64,000 bases of DNA from Bacteroidota bacterium (GCA_023386585.1 JAEWJM010000003.1:62001-126000), one strand, 5' to 3'. Shown: positions 53,593 to 61,607, numbered from the stretch's first letter. A program made the numbers and translations. Notes: a model not told the origin generated them from the sequence alone.

Positions 53593-53826
53593 TTACTCAT
53601 AAACTTCGCCGCGGTGCGGTTTCAGTGCATCGCGCACTGCCGGCATATTGGCTTCATCAACGACCATGAAAGCCACCGCATGCATTTCACCATAAATTTC
53701 ATAGCCGGTTATTTCCATCGGAAGTTTCTCCATTGCAATATATTCCTTGAGATGTTCCTCATGATGCTCGGCCGTTTTACCGGATGCCGGCCCGCGAAAA
53801 TCCCAGATCAGTTTGATTTTTCTCAT
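53593..53826 (-). CDS. small conserved protein of unknown function
   Basis: A 77-residue soluble protein beginning M-R-K-I-K-L-I-W-D-F-R-G-P at ATG 53826. The longer frame to 53856 is rejected because it would run through a perfect promoter box. It is rich in His and Glu (T-A-E-H-H-E-E-H-L-K-E-Y) and looks like a compact ferredoxin-like alpha/beta fold. I recall similar small proteins in other Flavobacteria but know no function. The start codon lies 4 bases after the -7 box, so the message is probably leaderless. Confidence 0.7.
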   Translation of the reverse strand: MRKIKLIWDFRGPASGKTAEHHEEHLKEYIAMEKLPMEITGYEIYGEMHAVAFMVVDEANMPAVRDALKPHRGEVYE

Positions 53827-53830
53827 GCTG

Positions 53831-53838
53831 CAAAAGTA
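53831..53838 (-). promoter_or_regulatory. -7 promoter box for the 77-residue protein gene
   Basis: The minus strand reads TACTTTTG, an exact TAnnTTTG match, only 4 bases before the start codon at 53826. Confidence 0.45.
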
Positions 53839-53872
53839 GTGATTAGATCGTCTCATCTTTCTTTGGCGTTTC

Positions 53873-53986
53873 CCTTCGGGCCGCGCTTTCCGCTGTATCT
53901 TTTGCCAGGTTGTGCCGCAAAAGGATGCCGCTTCACCCGAGGCCAGCGGCCGAACTGACCGTAGGTAATCGCTAATGCGGCAGCTG
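53873..53986 (-). repeat. Flavobacterial intergenic repeat element, copy 1
   Basis: The minus strand contains the 17-base core GCGGCATCCTTTTGCGG (plus-strand 53915-53931), followed by AAAAGATACAGC and an AAGCGCGG block, and preceded by GCATTAGCGAT. A second copy in the opposite orientation is at 58925-59030. It is noncoding, GC-rich and partly self-complementary. Boundaries are approximate. Confidence 0.75.
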
Positions 53987-54028
53987 AAAAATTTAACGCA
54001 ATAGTTTCAAAGGTTGCTCAGGTTTGAC

Positions 54029-54036
54029 TACATTTG
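54029..54036 (+). promoter_or_regulatory. -7 promoter box for the T9SS cargo gene
   Basis: TACATTTG fits TAnnTTTG exactly, 13 bases before the start codon at 54050. Confidence 0.45.
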
Positions 54037-54049
54037 AAAAAACACACTT

Positions 54050-55585
54050 ATGATAAACAACTACTTAACCCGTTTTCGGAACTGTTTTGGGCTCGCTATG
54101 CTGTTCACAGCTGCCACATCCGTGCATTCCCAAACCAATTACACTGTAAGTTCCATTCCGTTTCAGCAGTATGCTGCAGCAGTACCATTGAGCGCCACCG
54201 CTGACGACTCATTTTCTGCGCCAATTACACTTCCATTTCCATTCACATTCTTCGGAAATGAACAAACACAGGTTTATGTCAGCACCAACGGTTACCTGAA
54301 ATTTTCCGCTACCAACATCGCGGGTAACTTTTCGCCTTGGACGTTGCAATCGCAGATTCCCAGTTTCAATGTGGAGCACAATAGCATTTTCGGAGTTTAT
54401 CACGATATGAACGATTCTGGTGGACTCGGCTCCATCACTTACGGCGTGGCTGGCACGGCGCCATACAGGAAGTTTGTCATCATTTTCAATAATCAGGCAC
54501 ACTTTCAATGCAACTCGCTCTATTCTTCGTTTCAGATCATCCTTTACGAAACATTGAATAACATCGATGTCCAGATTATCGACAAGCCGGTTTGCACAAC
54601 CTGGAATTCGGGAATGGCGCTGACGGGAATCCAGAACGCCGACGGAACTGCTGCGTATACGCCGCCGGGACGAAATACCGGTGCGTGGACCGCAACTCAT
54701 GAAGGCTGGCGCTTTAGCACAGGCAATCCGCAATACCAATATATTACTTGCGACGCCGACGGCAACGGACTCACCTCGTACAATCTTGCCGTGGTTCAGA
54801 ACGATCTGTCACCTTCCAATCCGGATATAATTTCGCTTTATGAAACCGCTACCGATGCAGCATCCGGATCAAACCCGCTTGGTGCCGAGTATTTTAATAT
54901 GTATCCGGATCAAACAATCTTTGCTTCCGGGAACGGAATGATAACACCGATAATTTTATCTACAATCGATTGCGCAACCGATTACGACGATGACGGCGTT
55001 TCCACAACTTCGGAAGACTTGAATGGCGACGGCAATTGGGCAAACGACGACTCCGATTTTGACGGCATCGCCAATTTTCTCGACAATGACGATGATGGCG
55101 ACATGGTGTTAACAATGCAGGAATATGTTTTCCCGCGGCCGGCTAATGCACAATCACCGCAAATTGTCGATACTGACGGTGACGGAATCGAAAATTATCT
55201 CGACAACGACGACGATGGCGACGGTGTATTAACGATCAACGAAGATTATGATGGCAACCACAATCCGGGCGATGACGACTCCAATAACAATGGCGTTGCC
55301 GATTATCTGGACAATACGGTAGCATTGGGCGTACTGCAGCACAATCTGGCGAATCAGGTCAGGATTTATCCGAATCCGACGTCAAGCGTATTGTATGTCG
55401 ACAACCAAAGCGGCACCACCGACAGCAAAATATCAGTCTTCGGGATCAGCGGAAATCTCGTGCGTACGGTAAGAACTGCCGCGCAACTTGAGCCGGTGAA
55501 TGTTTCCGACCTCGAAAGTGGGATTTATTTTGTCAGGATCGAGTTGGAAAACCAGGTGCTCAATTACAGGTTTGTCAAAAAATAG
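54050..55585 (+). CDS. type IX secreted protein with thrombospondin type 3-like repeats
   Basis: A 511-residue protein. A signal peptide (about residues 1-28, ending V-H-S-Q) leads to a beta-rich domain with V-Y-V-S-T-N-G-Y-L-K-F and paired cysteines. Aspartate-rich calcium-binding repeats (about 300-420, such as D-Y-D-D-D-G-V and D-N-D-D-D-G-D-G-V) follow, then a C-terminal type A sorting domain (V-R-I-Y-P-N-P-T-S-S-V-L-Y-V to the end Y-R-F-V-K-K). It should cross the inner membrane by Sec and the outer membrane by the type IX system. Its target is unknown; adhesion is a reasonable guess. It has its own promoter and terminator. Confidence 0.9.
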   Translation: MINNYLTRFRNCFGLAMLFTAATSVHSQTNYTVSSIPFQQYAAAVPLSATADDSFSAPITLPFPFTFFGNEQTQVYVSTNGYLKFSATNIAGNFSPWTLQSQIPSFNVEHNSIFGVYHDMNDSGGLGSITYGVAGTAPYRKFVIIFNNQAHFQCNSLYSSFQIILYETLNNIDVQIIDKPVCTTWNSGMALTGIQNADGTAAYTPPGRNTGAWTATHEGWRFSTGNPQYQYITCDADGNGLTSYNLAVVQNDLSPSNPDIISLYETATDAASGSNPLGAEYFNMYPDQTIFASGNGMITPIILSTIDCATDYDDDGVSTTSEDLNGDGNWANDDSDFDGIANFLDNDDDGDMVLTMQEYVFPRPANAQSPQIVDTDGDGIENYLDNDDDGDGVLTINEDYDGNHNPGDDDSNNNGVADYLDNTVALGVLQHNLANQVRIYPNPTSSVLYVDNQSGTTDSKISVFGISGNLVRTVRTAAQLEPVNVSDLESGIYFVRIELENQVLNYRFVKK

Positions 55586-55605
55586 GATGTACTGTTTAAT
55601 AGTAA

Positions 55606-55630
55606 AGGTCCGGTTCTGCCGGACTTTTTT
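55606..55630 (+). terminator. intrinsic terminator of the T9SS cargo gene
   Basis: GTCCGG (55608-55613) pairs with CCGGAC (55619-55624) around a five-base loop, followed by six T. It lies 20 bases after the stop codon. Confidence 0.85.
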
Positions 55631-55643
55631 GTTGCCGAATGTG

Positions 55644-55651
55644 TAAGTTTG
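55644..55651 (+). promoter_or_regulatory. -7 promoter box for the FAD-dependent protein gene
   Basis: TAAGTTTG fits TAnnTTTG exactly, 14 bases before the ATG at 55666, just after the upstream terminator. Confidence 0.45.
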
Positions 55652-55665
55652 CATAAATATTTCCC

Positions 55666-57237
55666 ATGCCCCAAGAGCTTCTTTTACAGGTTGCACCAGA
55701 AATCGCAGCAGATGGCGCCGCGCTTGCATCGCATGTGGCGAAGTTCGCCGGAATGAAAGCGTCCGACATTCAGCATATCTCGCTATTGAAGCGCTCCGTC
55801 GATGCGCGGCAAAAGGCGATCAAGATCAATCTGAAAGTGGCGGTTTTTAAAGCCGGCGAGCCGCTTCAGGGACGTGAAATCCGTTTGCCTGATTATCCGA
55901 ATGTGAATGGCAAACAAGAAGTAATTGTAATCGGGGCTGGCCCGGCCGGACTCTTCGCAGCGCTTCAACTCATCGAATGTGGTTTGCGGCCAATTGTGAT
56001 TGAACGGGGCAAAGATGTGCGCGGCAGAAGGCGCGATCTCAAGGCGATCAACCTGGCCCACATCGTAAATGAAGATTCCAATTATTGCTTTGGCGAAGGC
56101 GGTGCCGGAACTTATTCTGATGGCAAGCTTTACACCCGGTCAAAAAAACGCGGCGATGTCGATCGCATCCTGCGGCTTTTCGTTGGTTTTGGCGCTTCCG
56201 AAGAAATTCTGATCGATGCGCATCCGCATATCGGGACCAACAAGCTCCCGAAGATAATCAGCGACATGCGTGAGAAAATCATAGAATGCGGCGGCAGCGT
56301 TTTCTTTGAAACCCGTGTCGTAGATATCCTGACGAAGAATGATAAAGTTACCGGAATCGTTACCCAGGACGGGCGCACAATTTCCTCTGAGAAAATTATT
56401 CTTGCAACCGGACATTCCGCACGTGACATTTTTGAACTTCTCGACAGGAAGAAAATCCTGATTGAGGCCAAGCCGTTCGCAATCGGTGTCCGCGCCGAGC
56501 ATCCTCAGGAGCTGATCGACCAGATTCAATACAGTTGCAGCAACCGCGGCGATTTCCTTCCGCCGGCGCCATATTCAATAGTCAAACAGATCAACGGTCG
56601 TGGCATGTATTCGTTTTGCATGTGTCCGGGCGGCGTGATTGCACCGTGTGCTACGAGTCCGGGTGAAGTCGTAACCAATGGCTGGTCGCCTTCGAAGCGG
56701 GATCAGCCAACCGCAAATTCCGGGATTGTCGTCGAACTGAAAGTCGAAGATTTCGCGCCTTTCTCGAAATTTGGCGCATTGGCGGGAATGGAATTCCAGA
56801 AATCAATCGAGCAACGCGCGTGGGATTTGGCCGGAAGAACTCAAAAAGTGCCCGCGCAGCGAATGGTAGATTTCACCCAAAGTAAAATTTCCGCAGACAT
56901 TCCGCGTACATCGTATGTTCCGGGAACTACGTCGGTCGAACTTGGCGCGGTTTTTCCCGCATTCATCACGCAGGTTCTCCGTGACGGATTCCGGGAATTT
57001 GGAAAGTCCATGCGCGGCTATCTTACCAACGAAGCAATTTTGCACGCGCCGGAATCACGCACCTCGTCGCCGGTTCGCATACCGCGCGATGCCGAAAATC
57101 TTGAACATCCGCAAATCAAAGGGTTGTATCCCTGCGGCGAAGGAGCCGGTTTTGCCGGTGGAATAATTTCCGCAGCAATAGATGGTGAGAAATGTGCGTT
57201 AAAGGTCGCAAGTGCATTGAAGCACCGCAACTCCTGA
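55666..57237 (+). CDS. FAD-dependent oxidoreductase-like protein (COG2509 type)
   Basis: A 523-residue flavoprotein-like enzyme. About 80 N-terminal residues form a small alpha/beta domain, then the dinucleotide fold V-I-G-A-G-P-A-G-L-F-A-A-L-Q-L with E-R-G downstream. Y-C-F-G-E-G-G-A-G-T-Y-S-D-G-K-L and F-C-M-C-P-G-G match the uncharacterised COG2509 family. The C-terminal F-A-G-G-I-I-S-A-A-I-D-G segment closes the FAD site. No substrate is known for the family. Its stop overlaps the following lipoprotein start by 1 base (TGATG). Confidence 0.85.
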   Translation: MPQELLLQVAPEIAADGAALASHVAKFAGMKASDIQHISLLKRSVDARQKAIKINLKVAVFKAGEPLQGREIRLPDYPNVNGKQEVIVIGAGPAGLFAALQLIECGLRPIVIERGKDVRGRRRDLKAINLAHIVNEDSNYCFGEGGAGTYSDGKLYTRSKKRGDVDRILRLFVGFGASEEILIDAHPHIGTNKLPKIISDMREKIIECGGSVFFETRVVDILTKNDKVTGIVTQDGRTISSEKIILATGHSARDIFELLDRKKILIEAKPFAIGVRAEHPQELIDQIQYSCSNRGDFLPPAPYSIVKQINGRGMYSFCMCPGGVIAPCATSPGEVVTNGWSPSKRDQPTANSGIVVELKVEDFAPFSKFGALAGMEFQKSIEQRAWDLAGRTQKVPAQRMVDFTQSKISADIPRTSYVPGTTSVELGAVFPAFITQVLRDGFREFGKSMRGYLTNEAILHAPESRTSSPVRIPRDAENLEHPQIKGLYPCGEGAGFAGGIISAAIDGEKCALKVASALKHRNS

Positions 57238-58910
57238 TGAAATTCCGTTTTTTAATAATATTTGTTGGATTGTTGCTGATTTTCAGTTGCAAAAGCAGAC
57301 AGTTGCCTATTTCTCAGCCGCAACGTTTTGAACTTCCGCAGCCGGGCGACACGATTGTTACCGGCTTCCGACAGCTTTCGTTATTGATGGATCTCGATTC
57401 TGTAAATCCACTTTCTATCGTTCCCGACCGGTACGAACAAAACGGTTATAAATTCTACGAATCCAAGGTTTTTCAGTCGCCCGACTGGCCTTACAAGGTG
57501 CTCAATGTCTACGGTGAAGCTACAAAGTCGGGAACAAAAGAACCGCTGGCGATGAGCTACATCTTCTTTACTGACCGAATAACCGACCTGCCAATCCGGG
57601 GCGAAGTTTTTCGCATCGATGCACTTTCACAGGGCGCTTTAATATATGCCGATAATATTTCGCAAAAAGGAAGCGACTTTTCGTTTTATGAAATCAGCTT
57701 CCGAAATGATTCATTGGTCGCCACGCCAACTACTCCCGGAGGGAATTACTATTTCGACCTGATTCGGAACAAAAAGGAAAAACCTTCAATGTTCCCGCAG
57801 GCGGTTGACCGCAGGAAGCGATTTACCGAAAGAGAAATTGAAGGCTTGCAGTTGGACACCATGCAATTGGGCGAAAACGATTATTTTTTCCTCACCGATG
57901 ACCAGTTCCTTGATCGGCAGGTAAAAGACCTTCAGTTCAAGATTTACTTCACACATTTATACGGAGACGAGTTCACTAAATGGCTCCGCATCGAGAAAGA
58001 CGGCAATTACCATGACGTTTTGCTTGCCCAGACCGGTGGCGATTCGGATTCTTATTTTACCGAAAGCGAATTTACGAACGACTCCACCTTCGTGCGGACG
58101 AATGTCTACTCACAGCTTTCGCTTGATACCGAACAGGAGATGGGCTATGAAGTCGACTCGGTAATCCACCGCTACCAGTACGACCGGGAGTTTACTTTTA
58201 AGGAAATCGCAAAAGACAGTTTTCGGGTGCAGAAGCATTTTAAGTTGCAGAATGGCAAGTATGTCGAATCGCATCGCACAATGAACGGAAATTCATTTAT
58301 AGTCAACGGCCAATTGGCATTCTGGCATTACGATTTTTTCTTTGAAACTCCTGATGAGCCGCACCTTCGGGATTTTGCGCGGCAGGTGAGGACACTGAGA
58401 TCAATGGCCGATGGAAAAAAGATGCTCGTGAATGAAAAAGCGATGGTACGCAAAGACCGCCTTGGCCAACCTGAAGCGGGTGAAGTCAGATTGGACATCA
58501 ATTTCGATGGTTTTGACGATTATTCAATTTACAATGCGGAAAGCTCGGGAAGCGCCGGGGAATTCCTTGACGTTTATCTTTACGATCCGAAGAAGAAGGT
58601 TTTTAACCATAGCGATGAACTTTCCGGGTACGATTTACAAATCAATGCCGACGCGCGTAAAGTCACCTCGATCGCCCGTGCCGGTTATGCGAACATTTCA
58701 ATTGTGATGTTATTCTTCGACGACAAAGGCAAAGTAAAGTACACAAAGGTTTTCCGCAGTGAGTTTACCTCTGCCGACAAAGCGATGAAGCTGACCTACA
58801 AAAAGCTGCGTGGCAAGAAAGTGCTTGACCAAAAGACCGAAATACTTCCGGCGGAAGAAGTCGAAAACGAAGTGATCATCGACTACCTTTTGGGGCTTGA
58901 AGGCGAATAA
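57237..58910 (+). CDS. lipoprotein of unknown function
   Basis: A 557-residue protein. The N-terminus is a lipoprotein signal (F-L-I-I-F-V-G-L-L-L-I-F-S-C, Cys about residue 18), so it is probably attached to the outer membrane. ATG 57237 is chosen because it gives this signal and overlaps the preceding stop by 1 base; the frame is open further upstream, but inside the FAD gene. The body is rich in acidic and aromatic residues. A C-terminal segment around L-D-I-N-F-D-G-F-D-D-Y-S-I-Y resembles the FG-GAP-like D-x-N-x-D-G calcium motif. I do not recognise a named family. Confidence 0.75.
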   Translation: MKFRFLIIFVGLLLIFSCKSRQLPISQPQRFELPQPGDTIVTGFRQLSLLMDLDSVNPLSIVPDRYEQNGYKFYESKVFQSPDWPYKVLNVYGEATKSGTKEPLAMSYIFFTDRITDLPIRGEVFRIDALSQGALIYADNISQKGSDFSFYEISFRNDSLVATPTTPGGNYYFDLIRNKKEKPSMFPQAVDRRKRFTEREIEGLQLDTMQLGENDYFFLTDDQFLDRQVKDLQFKIYFTHLYGDEFTKWLRIEKDGNYHDVLLAQTGGDSDSYFTESEFTNDSTFVRTNVYSQLSLDTEQEMGYEVDSVIHRYQYDREFTFKEIAKDSFRVQKHFKLQNGKYVESHRTMNGNSFIVNGQLAFWHYDFFFETPDEPHLRDFARQVRTLRSMADGKKMLVNEKAMVRKDRLGQPEAGEVRLDINFDGFDDYSIYNAESSGSAGEFLDVYLYDPKKKVFNHSDELSGYDLQINADARKVTSIARAGYANISIVMLFFDDKGKVKYTKVFRSEFTSADKAMKLTYKKLRGKKVLDQKTEILPAEEVENEVIIDYLLGLEGE

Positions 58911-58924
58911 CGCTGATTCAGGGC

Positions 58925-59030
58925 GCGTTAGCGATCGCGGCGGCATCCTTTTGCGGAGCGCAGCGGAGAAAAAGATACAGCTGAGAGCGCGGCGCCGGCG
59001 GCCAAAGCAGGGAAGGCGCAACGCCCAAAG
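58925..59030 (+). repeat. Flavobacterial intergenic repeat element, copy 2
   Basis: The plus strand has the same 17-base core as the copy at 53873-53986 (58940-58956), then AAAAGATACAGC, GAGCGCGG and CCCAAAGAA in the same order. It fills the gap between the lipoprotein gene and idi, opposite in orientation to copy 1. Edges are approximate. Confidence 0.75.
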
Positions 59031-59059
59031 AATAATAGTCCTGTCGCCTAAGCTTTTTG

Positions 59060-59067
59060 TATTTTTG
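59060..59067 (+). promoter_or_regulatory. -7 promoter box for idi
   Basis: TATTTTTG fits TAnnTTTG exactly and ends 7 bases before the idi ATG at 59075, so transcription may begin at or next to the start codon. Confidence 0.5.
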
Positions 59068-59074
59068 CGTAGCC

Positions 59075-59602
59075 ATGAAAGAAGAAAACGTAATATTGGT
59101 CAACGACCGCGACGAACAAATAGGGCTGATGCCAAAACTCGAAGCGCATGAGAAAGCGGCACTGCACCGCGCGTTTTCAGTTTTTATATTGAACAGCGAA
59201 AACGAGATCATGCTTCAGCAACGGGCAGCGGAAAAATACCATTCGCCATTGCTGTGGACGAATACCTGCTGCAGCCACCAGCGTGAGGGCGAATCGAATA
59301 TTGAGGCCGGCAAAAGGCGGCTTTTTGAGGAAATGGGTTTTGAGACCGAGCTCAAGGATCTTTTTAATTTTATTTACAAGGCGCCATTTGAAAATGGGCT
59401 TACCGAGCACGAGCTGGACCATGTTATGGTGGGCTATTTTGACGGAGTTCCAAACGTGAATCCGGCTGAGGTTTCGGGGTGGAAATGGATGAAAATCGAA
59501 GACATCAGGAACGATCTTGCCATGAATCCGCAACTTTATACCGTTTGGTTCAAGATCATTTTTGACGAGTTTTATCATTATCTTGAAGCGCATAAAATCT
59601 GA
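59075..59602 (+). CDS. idi: isopentenyl-diphosphate delta-isomerase, type 1
   Basis: A 175-residue Nudix enzyme that interconverts IPP and DMAPP for isoprenoid synthesis, including undecaprenyl phosphate. The start M-K-E-E-N-V-I-L-V-N-D-R-D at 59075 fits type 1 enzymes. L-H-R-A-F-S-V-F and T-N-T-C-C-S-H carry the metal and Cys active-site residues, and R-L-F-E-E-M-G-F is the Nudix-like helix. G-W-K-W-M and the late W-F-K-I-I are also conserved. It is followed by a pterin synthase 2 bases later, which is probably co-transcribed. Confidence 0.95.
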   Translation: MKEENVILVNDRDEQIGLMPKLEAHEKAALHRAFSVFILNSENEIMLQQRAAEKYHSPLLWTNTCCSHQREGESNIEAGKRRLFEEMGFETELKDLFNFIYKAPFENGLTEHELDHVMVGYFDGVPNVNPAEVSGWKWMKIEDIRNDLAMNPQLYTVWFKIIFDEFYHYLEAHKI

Positions 59603-59604
59603 GT

Positions 59605-60012
59605 ATGAAAATTACCGTCAGCCGAAAAGCGCATTTCAATGCGGCGCACCGACTCTACCGCAAAGACTGGTCTTCTGAGAAGAACAATTCTGTTTTTGGG
59701 AAGTGCAACAGCCCGAATTTCCACGGACATAACTACGAGCTCATCGTAAGCGTAACCGGCGACGTTGATCCAGAAACGGGGTTTGTGATCGATATGAAGG
59801 ATTTGGCGCAGATCATCGTTGACGAAGTCGAAATGCCTTTCGATCATAAAAACCTCAATCTTGATGTGGCTGATTTTGAAAATCTGAATCCGACGGCTGA
59901 AAATATTGTCGCTGTTATCTGGAACAAGATCCGGAAACGGATTGCGGAAAATAATGAGCTGGAAGTGACACTTTATGAAACGCCGCGGAATTTTGTGAGT
60001 TGTAAAGGTTGA
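59605..60012 (+). CDS. 6-pyruvoyl-tetrahydropterin synthase family protein
   Basis: A 135-residue T-fold enzyme. Cys34-x5-His40-Gly-His42 (C-N-S-P-N-F-H-G-H-N-Y), with His19 upstream in A-H-F-N-A-A-H-R, gives the zinc site and catalytic residues. The Cys-x5-HGH spacing is that of 6-pyruvoyl-tetrahydropterin synthases. Queuosine-pathway QueD proteins have Cys-x3-HGH. So a pterin or tetrahydrobiopterin-like role is favoured, although many databases would label it QueD. It follows idi by 2 bases and precedes the mannose-6-phosphate isomerase gene by 4. Confidence 0.85.
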   Translation: MKITVSRKAHFNAAHRLYRKDWSSEKNNSVFGKCNSPNFHGHNYELIVSVTGDVDPETGFVIDMKDLAQIIVDEVEMPFDHKNLNLDVADFENLNPTAENIVAVIWNKIRKRIAENNELEVTLYETPRNFVSCKG

Positions 60013-60016
60013 TTTT

Positions 60017-60991
60017 ATGCAGGTGAAATTTGAACCTTATCCGCTGCGATTTTTCCCTATCCTCAAAGAACGGATCTGGGGCGGAACACTGTTAAAAGAC
60101 TTTTTAAACAAATCGGTGACATCATCCGCTACGGGTGAAAGTTGGGAAATATCGGCCGTTGAAGGCGATGTCAGCGTTGCAACAAATGGAGTTTACCAGG
60201 ATTTATCGCTAACCGAGATCATCGCCCGTTTCCCGGAGCAGTTGCTGGGAACCGATGTCTACAAACGCTTTGGCGCCAATTTTCCGCTGCTTTTTAAATT
60301 CATTGATGCCCGTGAAGATCTTTCGATCCAGGTTCATCCAAACGATGAACTGGCGATGCAGCGCCATGACACTTTTGGGAAAACCGAAATGTGGTACGTG
60401 CTAAAAGCCGATCCGGGCGCGCGGCTCATCATTGGGTTTAAGGAAAAGTCGTCCCGCGAGGATTACCTGAAACATCTTGAAAAAAAGGAGTTGCCGCAGA
60501 TATTAAAATCGTATTATCCGAAACCTGGCGATGTGTTTTACCTGGAAACCGGAACGGTGCACGCGATTGGCGCCGGAATTCTGGTCGCCGAAATCCAGCA
60601 GTCGTCCGATGTCACTTATCGGGTTTATGATTGGGACCGAGTGGATTCTGACGGAAAATCGCGAGAGCTGCATACCGAGCTCGCGCTGGATGCGATCAAC
60701 TACGATGTCGTAGATCCGGTGCGTAAATTTTCTACAGATAAAAATGCACTCAATCCGATTGTTGATTCGCCATATTTCACTACTTCGCTTATTCCGCTTG
60801 ATGGCCATGTACAGTTTTTAAATGATGGGCGAACGTTCCGCGTTTTGATGTGCGTTGACGGCGGTTGCGAAGTGCGGTTCAATTCAAATTCGGAACGGTT
60901 GCAAATGGGCGAAACGTTGCTTGTCCCTGCGGCTTTGGAACAATATCAGTTGACGGGGAAGGCTTCGGTGCTCGAAATCAGGATTGCATAA
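60017..60991 (+). CDS. manA: mannose-6-phosphate isomerase, class I
   Basis: A 324-residue enzyme of the short Bacillus-type class I family. E-R-I-W-G-G-T opens the fold. I-Q-V-H-P-N-D and G-K-T-E-M-W-Y hold the zinc ligands, and G-T-V-H-A-I-G-A-G a further histidine. It converts fructose-6-phosphate to mannose-6-phosphate, feeding GDP-mannose and derived sugars. GDP-mannose could supply the polysaccharide locus, though no ManC/ManB is in the window. It starts 4 bases after the pterin synthase gene. Confidence 0.9.
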   Translation: MQVKFEPYPLRFFPILKERIWGGTLLKDFLNKSVTSSATGESWEISAVEGDVSVATNGVYQDLSLTEIIARFPEQLLGTDVYKRFGANFPLLFKFIDAREDLSIQVHPNDELAMQRHDTFGKTEMWYVLKADPGARLIIGFKEKSSREDYLKHLEKKELPQILKSYYPKPGDVFYLETGTVHAIGAGILVAEIQQSSDVTYRVYDWDRVDSDGKSRELHTELALDAINYDVVDPVRKFSTDKNALNPIVDSPYFTTSLIPLDGHVQFLNDGRTFRVLMCVDGGCEVRFNSNSERLQMGETLLVPAALEQYQLTGKASVLEIRIA

Positions 60992-61012
60992 GGTTTATTT
61001 AAAATTCCTGCG

Positions 61013-61020
61013 TACTTTTG
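61013..61020 (+). promoter_or_regulatory. -7 promoter box for the 89-residue protein gene
   Basis: TACTTTTG fits TAnnTTTG exactly, 24 bases before the ATG at 61045. Confidence 0.45.
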
Positions 61021-61044
61021 CCCTAACATTAAAAATATACAAAA

Positions 61045-61314
61045 ATGGCAAGTGTCAAAAATTTGAAAAAGGACATCAACTACGTTCTGGGTGATATTAT
61101 TGAAGCGGTTTACCTATGGGAAATGTCAACTACCGGCAAGCCTACAGACGCTTCCAATGCGCTAATTGACGAGGCGATCATGGCTTTTGATACCCTGATC
61201 ACGAAAGTAAACACGAAAAAAGTGGAAAATAAGAAAGCGCATTTCAAGCAGATAAATGCTGAGCTTGAGGAAGCTGCGCATCAACTTGTGGCAAAAATCA
61301 ACGCATTGTCATAA
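61045..61314 (+). CDS. small helical protein of unknown function
   Basis: An 89-residue protein, mostly alpha-helical, with a lysine-rich start (A-S-V-K-N-L-K-K-D-I-N) and a C-terminal amphipathic helix (F-K-Q-I-N-A-E-L-E-E-A-A-H-Q-L). No cysteine, signal or membrane span. I recall short proteins of this type as conserved in Flavobacteria but know no function. It has its own promoter box and is the last gene before the tRNA. Confidence 0.72.
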   Translation: MASVKNLKKDINYVLGDIIEAVYLWEMSTTGKPTDASNALIDEAIMAFDTLITKVNTKKVENKKAHFKQINAELEEAAHQLVAKINALS

Positions 61315-61339
61315 ATTTTTGTGGAGTGCGATTTTATTT

Positions 61340-61369
61340 TTGGAATTTCAATTTTCAGATATATATTTG
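61340..61369 (+). promoter_or_regulatory. tRNA-Thr promoter (-33 TTG and -7 TATATTTG)
   Basis: TTG at 61340-61342 and TATATTTG at 61362-61369 are 19 bases apart, the normal Bacteroidota spacing. The tRNA starts 12 bases downstream. Confidence 0.65.
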
Positions 61370-61381
61370 CACCACATCAAC

Positions 61382-61455
61382 GCCGATGTAGCTCAGCTGG
61401 CTAGAGCAGCTGATTTGTAATCAGCAGGTCGTGGGTTCGAGTCCCTCTATCGGCT
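61382..61455 (+). tRNA. tRNA-Thr (anticodon TGT)
   Basis: A full cloverleaf can be drawn. GCCGATG pairs with the 3' strand before the discriminator T, including one G-T pair. The D-arm contains AGCTCAGCTGG. The anticodon arm GCTGA/TCAGC has loop TTTGTAA, giving anticodon TGT for ACA codons. The T-arm contains GGTTCGAGTCC. CCA is not encoded. It lies between a small protein gene and a convergent lipoprotein gene. Confidence 0.95.
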
Positions 61456-61462
61456 CAAAATA

Positions 61463-61487
61463 AAGCCATCCGCCAGGATGGCTTTTT
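61463..61487 (+). terminator. intrinsic terminator after tRNA-Thr, copy 1
   Basis: AGCCATCC and GGATGGCT form an eight-pair stem with a GCCA loop, followed by T-rich sequence. Flanking A and T runs let it work on both strands. Confidence 0.85.
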
Positions 61488-61522
61488 GTTTCAATATTCG
61501 AGTCAGCTCGCGGCTCAAAATA

Positions 61523-61548
61523 AAGCCATCCGTCAGGATGGTTTTTTA
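61523..61548 (+). terminator. intrinsic terminator, tandem copy 2
   Basis: GCCATCC pairs with GGATGGT around a GTCA loop, followed by six T. Two bases differ from copy 1 in the hairpin. Confidence 0.8.
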
Positions 61549-61581
61549 TTACAATATTTCGAGTCAGCTCGCGGCTCAAAA

Positions 61582-61607
61582 AAAACCATCCGCCAGGATG
61601 GTTTTTT
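61582..61607 (+). terminator. intrinsic terminator, tandem copy 3
   Basis: AACCATCC pairs with GGATGGTT around a GCCA loop, preceded by A and followed by T runs, so it also suits the minus-strand lipoprotein gene that ends at 61633. Confidence 0.8.

Noticed and set aside
54209..54739. 176-residue open frame on the minus strand
   Set aside because: Antisense to the T9SS cargo gene, rich in Arg and Ser, with no promoter box; treated as a shadow.
53873..59030. Composite transposon bounded by the inverted repeats
   Set aside because: No transposase or target-site duplication was seen, and the enclosed genes look like ordinary chromosomal genes.
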